Of a stretch of DNA of 64,000 bases, positions 59,885-64,000 are shown in pieces. The stretch comes from Amycolatopsis rifamycinica. Lineage in GTDB: Bacteria > Actinomycetota > Actinomycetes > Mycobacteriales > Pseudonocardiaceae. The stretch spans positions 124,001 to 188,000 of the forward strand of contig NZ_JMQI01000027.1 in NCBI RefSeq assembly GCF_000695625.1, in the 5' to 3' direction. Both the position numbers and the translations under genes were made by a program. The notes under the pieces are model-generated. The model ran no database searches, was not told the DNA's origin, and saw only the letters and a list, made by a program, of their open reading frames with translations. Position 1 is the stretch's first letter, and each line of letters begins with the position of its first letter.

Positions 59885-61248
59885 CGCGGCCGCCCCGGCA
59901 CCCCGGGCCGCGTCTGCCACGGATGCGGCCCGTCCAGTGGCCGGTACTCCACCCCGAGCGCGTCCAGCCGCGGCAGGTGGTGGTCGCGCAACCGGGGCAG
60001 GAACTCGGCGTAGTCCCGTGGCCCGGCACTCCACGCCACCTCCGCGAACGCCGACAGCCGCGGGAACGCCATGTAGTCCACCCGCCGGACGTCGTCCAGG
60101 TGTTCGCTCCACACCTGCGCCTGCACCCCGCGCAGCCGGGCGCCGCTCAACGCGGGCTCGTACGCGTAGACGTCCTCCAGCGTGTGGACCCAGCCGACCG
60201 GGATCGGCTCGTCGGGGTGCGGGGACTGCCGGTGGTCCAGGTACACGTGCTGCTCCGGGCACAGCACCACGTCGTGCCCCCACGCCGCCGCCCGCAGGCC
60301 CGCGTCCTCGTCGCGCCAGGCGCCGATCACCATCGGGGGAAGGCCGTCGATGTCGAGCACCTCGTCCCAGCCCATCGGGGTGCGGCCGCGGGCCACCAGG
60401 TGCTCGGCCAGCCGCCGGACGAACGCGCGGTGCTCGTCGGTCGCCCCCGGCGTCTCGTCGCCGCCCAGGGCGATCACCGGGGACGGGAAGATGTCCAGCA
60501 GGTGGTCGAACACCTGCCGGAAGATATCCAATGTGGACTCGACCGGGGAAAGCAGGGAAGTGCTGATGCCCCAGTCGGTCCAGACTTCGTAGGACGGCGA
60601 AGTCCCCAGAGCGGGGTAGGCGGCCAGTGCCGCTCGCGCGTGGCCGGGGATGTCGATCTCCGGCACCACGGTGATGGCCCGCGAAGCGGCGTAGGCGACG
60701 ATCTCCCGCAGGTCGTCGCTCGTGTAGAAACCACCGTGCGGGCGGCCGTCCTGCGCACCCCCGCTGCCTGCCATCGACGACGGCCGCCAGCCGCCCACCG
60801 ACGTCAACCGGGGAAACGCCGGGACCTCGAAGCGCCACCCCTGGTCGTCGGTGAGGTGCAGGTTCAGCACGTTGAGCTTGTGCGCGGCCAGCAGGTCGAC
60901 GAACCGGAGCACCTCCGCCTTCGTCCGGAAGTGCCGGGCGACGTCCAGCAGGCAGCCGCGCCATCCGAACCGGGGATGGTCCTCGACGACCCCGCACGGC
61001 AACGGCGAAGGCGCGAACCCGGCGACCCGGAACGCGGACGGCCCCGCCAGCTGCCGCAGCGTTTCCCGCCCGTAGCACTCGCCGGCGGCATCGGCCACCT
61101 CCAGAACGACCCCCGAGGGGGAAATCGTGAGCCGGTAACCCTCCGGTGGCAGAGAAGCGGCCCGCACGTCCACTGTGGACGGCCAAGGGCACGAACCGGG
61201 CGAAGGCGTCACCGAGACCGGGCGGGGGAGCAGGGTGTCGAAAACCAT
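59881..61248 (-). CDS. Intracellular beta-N-acetylhexosaminidase (GH20), DasD-like
   Basis: A 455-residue GH20 enzyme. After a small N-terminal domain, the barrel has RGCLLDVARHFRTKAEVLRFVDLLAAHKLNVLNLHLTDDQGWRFE (in parts) and the catalytic pair Asp264-Glu265 in VIALGGDETPGA; VVPEIDIPGHARAA, GWDEVLD and WVHTLEDVYAYEP complete the pocket. There is no signal peptide, so it should split imported chitobiose or GlcNAc oligomers in the cytosol. It is the last gene of the transporter operon: the start is one base from the stop of the permease gene (TGACATGG). The order binding protein-permease-permease-GH20 equals the das locus of Streptomyces. Confidence 0.9.
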   Translation of the reverse strand: MVFDTLLPRPVSVTPSPGSCPWPSTVDVRAASLPPEGYRLTISPSGVVLEVADAAGECYGRETLRQLAGPSAFRVAGFAPSPLPCGVVEDHPRFGWRGCLLDVARHFRTKAEVLRFVDLLAAHKLNVLNLHLTDDQGWRFEVPAFPRLTSVGGWRPSSMAGSGGAQDGRPHGGFYTSDDLREIVAYAASRAITVVPEIDIPGHARAALAAYPALGTSPSYEVWTDWGISTSLLSPVESTLDIFRQVFDHLLDIFPSPVIALGGDETPGATDEHRAFVRRLAEHLVARGRTPMGWDEVLDIDGLPPMVIGAWRDEDAGLRAAAWGHDVVLCPEQHVYLDHRQSPHPDEPIPVGWVHTLEDVYAYEPALSGARLRGVQAQVWSEHLDDVRRVDYMAFPRLSAFAEVAWSAGPRDYAEFLPRLRDHHLPRLDALGVEYRPLDGPHPWQTRPGVPGRPR

Positions 61249-61249
61249 G

Positions 61250-62098
61250 TCAGCCCTTCACGGCGCCGGCCATGCCGGACACCAGCCGTCGTTGGACGAG
61301 GACGAAGAACACCAGCACCGGGATCGTCATCAGCGTCGAGGACGCCATCACCGCGCCCCAGTCGGTGTCCTCCGGCTTGAAGAACACCAGGATCGCCTGC
61401 GGCAGCGTCTGGTTCTCGGTCTTGGAGACGATGAACGTCTTGGCGAACAAGAAGTCGTTCCACGCGTGGATGAACGCGAGCACGCTCACGGCCACCAGCC
61501 CGGGCGCCACCAGCGGGAACAGGATCTGCCAGGTGAACCGCATCCGGGACGCGCCATCCAGCTTCGCCGCCTCTTCCAGCTCCACCGGCACCGCGGCGAC
61601 GAACCCGCGCAGCATCCAGATCGCGAACGGCAGGCTGAACGCCAGGTGCACCAGCACCAGCGAACCCAGCTCGTTGAGGCCCAGCGCCGGCACCGCGCCG
61701 CCGAGCGACCGCATCAGGAAGAACAGCGGGATGGTCAGCGCCTCCACCGGCACCATCTGGGCGACCAGCGTCATCACCAGCAGCACGGTCCGGCCCTTGA
61801 AGGAAAACCGCGTCAGCGCTACCGCCGAAAGGAACGACAGCAGCAGCGACAGCGCCACGACGACCAGCGCCACCAGCAGGCTGTTGACGAAGTACCGCCC
61901 GAAGCCCGACACGGTGAGCACGCGCGAGAAGCTGTCGAACGACGGGTGGAACGTCCACGGTTTCGGGTTCGCCGACTGGATCTCGCCCGCCGGCTTCACC
62001 GCCGACAGCAGCATCCAGTACAGCGGGAAGGCGACGATCCCGGCGATCACGACGGTGACGACTTCGGCGATCAGCCGCCCCGGGCGCTTCACAGCCAT
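61250..62098 (-). CDS. Carbohydrate ABC transporter permease, MalG/DasC-like
   Basis: A 282-residue permease with six helices. The EAA loop, which contacts the ATPase, is VELEEAAKLDGASRMRFTWQILFPLVAPGL (in parts). N-terminal RLIAEVVTVVIAGIVAFPLYWMLLSAVKP is typical of MalG-type subunits. It overlaps the upstream permease gene by 10 bp. No ATPase gene lies in the operon, so a shared MsiK-like ATPase encoded elsewhere is likely. Confidence 0.92.
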   Translation of the reverse strand: MAVKRPGRLIAEVVTVVIAGIVAFPLYWMLLSAVKPAGEIQSANPKPWTFHPSFDSFSRVLTVSGFGRYFVNSLLVALVVVALSLLLSFLSAVALTRFSFKGRTVLLVMTLVAQMVPVEALTIPLFFLMRSLGGAVPALGLNELGSLVLVHLAFSLPFAIWMLRGFVAAVPVELEEAAKLDGASRMRFTWQILFPLVAPGLVAVSVLAFIHAWNDFLFAKTFIVSKTENQTLPQAILVFFKPEDTDWGAVMASSTLMTIPVLVFFVLVQRRLVSGMAGAVKG

Positions 62099-63036
62099 GC
62101 CGCGCTCCGGCGCTGTGTCCGGACGTACAGCCCGGTGACCGACAGCAGCAACAGCGTCATCACGACTCCGATCGCCGAGCCGAGGCCGTACTCCTGCCCG
62201 GCGAAGGCCTGTTGGTAGGCGTAGACGTTGAGCACGAGGTTGCGCCCGGCCACGCCGCCGCCGTTGGTCATCACGTAGATCTGGGTGAACACCTTGAAGT
62301 CCCAGATGATCGACTGGACGGTCGCGATCATCAGCAGCGGCCGCACCATCGGCAGCACGATCGTCCACGTCGTGCGCCACGCCGACGCGCCGTCGAGCGA
62401 CGCCGCTTCGAGCACCTCGTCCGGCACCCCCTTGATGCCGGCGTACATCGTGACCAGCACGAACGGGAACGAGCACCAGATCACCTCGGCGGCGACCAGC
62501 CCGAACGCGCCGAGCGTGCCGAACGTCCACGAGTGGTGCTCGAACGGCAGCCCGAGCCCCGACAGCACCTCGTTGACCAGGCCGAAGTCGGTGTCGAAGA
62601 GGAACAGCCAGACGTAGGAGCCCGCGATCGCCGGTGTCGACCACGCGCCGAGCGCGGCCAGGAACAGCAGCATCCGGGGGAGCGACCGCACGCGCGAAGC
62701 CAGCACCGCGAGCCCGGTGCCGACGACGAGCGAACCGACGACGCAGGCCGCGGCGAACCCGACCGTCTTGCCGAGCACGGTCCAGAACTGCGCCTGGGAC
62801 AGCAGGTCGGCGTAGTTCGCGAAGCCGAGGAAGACCAGTGGGGCGTTACCCGCGGCCTGCGGCTGGCCGTAGTCGTAGAACGAGATCAGGACCAGCTGGT
62901 AGATCGGGTAGGCCAGCAGCGCGGCGAGCAGGATCCCGGCCGGGGCGAGGTAGAGCGCGGCGGCCCGGCCGTCCCCCTTCCGCCGCGGCCGCCGCGCGGG
63001 GGCCGTGACGGAAGGGGCTTCCTGGAGCGTCACCAC
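62089..63036 (-). CDS. Carbohydrate ABC transporter permease, MalF/DasB-like
   Basis: A 315-residue permease with six to seven helices. ALYLAPAGILLAALLAYPIYQLVLISFYDYG at the N-terminus (in parts) and the EAA loop VPDEVLEAASLDGASAWRTTWTIVLPMVRPLL (in parts) fit MalF-type subunits. The GTG at 63036 shares its G with the TAG stop of the binding-protein gene; a second GTG follows directly. It forms a heterodimer with the next gene product. Confidence 0.92.
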   Translation of the reverse strand: MVTLQEAPSVTAPARRPRRKGDGRAAALYLAPAGILLAALLAYPIYQLVLISFYDYGQPQAAGNAPLVFLGFANYADLLSQAQFWTVLGKTVGFAAACVVGSLVVGTGLAVLASRVRSLPRMLLFLAALGAWSTPAIAGSYVWLFLFDTDFGLVNEVLSGLGLPFEHHSWTFGTLGAFGLVAAEVIWCSFPFVLVTMYAGIKGVPDEVLEAASLDGASAWRTTWTIVLPMVRPLLMIATVQSIIWDFKVFTQIYVMTNGGGVAGRNLVLNVYAYQQAFAGQEYGLGSAIGVVMTLLLLSVTGLYVRTQRRSAAWL

Positions 63037-64000
63037 TAGCCGAAGGCCTTGTTCATCGCGGCGGCCGCGTCGGCGAGGGCCGCCGACGGGTCCTTTCCGC
63101 CGGTGGCGATCTGCTGCACGGCCGTCGGCAGCACGTTCTGGCTGTCGATCTTCGACCACGCCGGCGTCGCCGGGACGAACTTCGTGCCCGCCTTGAGCGT
63201 GTCGACGAACGGCTTGAGGAACGGGTCGTTCGCCGCGAGCTTCTGCTGCACACTGCCCAGCGTCGGCAGGTTGCCCATCGCGGTGTACATCTTCTCCTGG
63301 TACTTCGCGCCGCCGAGCAGCTCGACGAACTCCAGCGCCAGGCCGCGGTGCTTGCTCGCCTTGAACACGCCCAGCAGGTTGCCGCCGGCGAACGCGGGCG
63401 CGGTGCTCCCCACCGTCAGGCCCGGGATCGGCACGACGGCGTACTTGCCCTTCACCGCGCCCTGCTCGACGGCCTTGCGGTTGAAGTCGCCGCCGATCGT
63501 CATCCCGGCCTTGCCGCCGGCGAACGCCGTGACGCTCTGCGTGCCGGTCAGGTTCGCGCACTGCGCGGGCGGGCAGATGTCGTCCTTGAGCAGGTTCGCG
63601 TACTGCGTCACGCCGGCCTTGGCCTGCTCACCGGTGACGGTCGAGGTCCACTTGCCGCCGTTCTGCTGCGCCAGCTCCCCGCCGTTGGCCCAGAGGAAGG
63701 GCAGCATCGCGTAGGTGTACTTGCCGCCGACGGCGATGCCGTAGAGGTCCGGCTTGGCGGCCCGGATGCGGCGGGCGGTGTCGGTCAGCTCGGCCAGCGT
63801 GGCCGGCGGCTTGAGGCCGAGCTCGGTGAAGACGTCGGTGCGGTAGTAGAGCGCGCGGATGCCGGTGTACCACGGCAGGCCGTAGGTCTGGCCGCCGGAC
63901 TTCGCCGTGTCCAGCACGGTCGGGATGAGGTCCTTGCCCCCGGGCCACGCCGCGAGGTCGCCGGTCAGGTCGGCCAGCGCCCCGGTGGCCGCGTAGTTCG
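63036..64000 (-). CDS. Extracellular sugar-binding protein, DasA-like, 5' end missing
   Basis: About 321 C-terminal residues of a family-1 solute-binding protein; the signal peptide and N-terminus lie beyond the window. Seen are YGLPWYTGIRALYYRTDVFTELGLKPPATLAELTDTARRI, LPFLWANGGELAQQNGGKWT, AFAGGKAGMTIGGDFNRKAVEQG, FAGGNLLGVFKASKHRGLALEFVELL (in parts). It is the first gene of the transporter operon. Chitobiose or GlcNAc oligomers are the likely substrates because of the GH20 gene downstream. Confidence 0.88.
   Translation of the reverse strand, partial: NYAATGALADLTGDLAAWPGGKDLIPTVLDTAKSGGQTYGLPWYTGIRALYYRTDVFTELGLKPPATLAELTDTARRIRAAKPDLYGIAVGGKYTYAMLPFLWANGGELAQQNGGKWTSTVTGEQAKAGVTQYANLLKDDICPPAQCANLTGTQSVTAFAGGKAGMTIGGDFNRKAVEQGAVKGKYAVVPIPGLTVGSTAPAFAGGNLLGVFKASKHRGLALEFVELLGGAKYQEKMYTAMGNLPTLGSVQQKLAANDPFLKPFVDTLKAGTKFVPATPAWSKIDSQNVLPTAVQQIATGGKDPSAALADAAAAMNKAFG

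Overview
This is a very GC-rich stretch of an actinomycete chromosome. GTG starts, strong third-position GC bias and several leaderless promoters point to the Pseudonocardiaceae. The best genus clue is the secreted GH2 enzyme at 29670-32741. It matches my memory of CsxA, the exo-beta-D-glucosaminidase of Amycolatopsis orientalis, along its whole length, with the two catalytic acids at matching positions. I therefore read the window as Amycolatopsis or a close relative. No tRNA, rRNA, IS element, prophage or CRISPR array is visible.

The backbone is the conserved coaE - DUF402 - uvrB ... MBL hydrolase - uvrA locus known from mycobacteria. Here coaE (a CoaE-GrpB fusion) and uvrB lie at 1.5-7.7 kb, and the MBL hydrolase and uvrA at 43-48 kb. 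About 36 kb of mostly accessory genes separate them.

Layout: 0-5.5 kb holds a partial TetR regulator, OsmC, coaE, DUF402 and a DUF5685 protein with a remarkable collagen-like, Cys-rich tail. 7.7-8.5 kb is a G-rich tract plus a 93-bp tandem repeat. 8.5-20 kb holds secreted peptidases, an ABC exporter with a hydrolase-ATPase fusion, TerC under a yybP-ykoY-type (Mn2+) riboswitch, an S9 peptidase and a HAD phosphatase. 19.6-20.9 kb is a RES/Xre toxin-antitoxin pair. 20.9-24 kb holds a regulated orphan promoter, 21-bp repeats, a LacI regulator and an AraC regulator carrying a 28-residue tandem repeat. 24-34.5 kb holds transport and hydrolase genes and csxA. 34.6-37.2 kb is a lower-GC island with a HEPN-like protein, winged-helix proteins and a divergent regulator; it is the best candidate for an undescribed system. 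37.2-41.3 kb holds rnhA, a Crp/Fnr regulator and a micro-ORF/hairpin leader before another regulator-like gene. 41-51 kb holds a UvrD-like helicase, MBL hydrolase, acyltransferase, uvrA and an ECF sigma/anti-sigma pair. 51-57 kb holds an HxlR/MFS efflux pair and DctA with its DcuS/DcuR-type two-component system. 57-60 kb holds an M64 peptidase and an erm gene behind a leader peptide with a macrolide-arrest motif. 60-64 kb is a das-like operon (binding protein, two permeases, GH20 hexosaminidase), cut by the window edge.

Functional links: csxA and the das-like operon suggest chitosan/chitin use. Several genes look inducible from sequence alone: terC (riboswitch), erm (leader attenuation), csxA (19-bp operator palindrome), the MFS pump (HxlR operator) and dctA (two-component system). 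All functions are inferred from sequence and memory of protein families; no searches were run.
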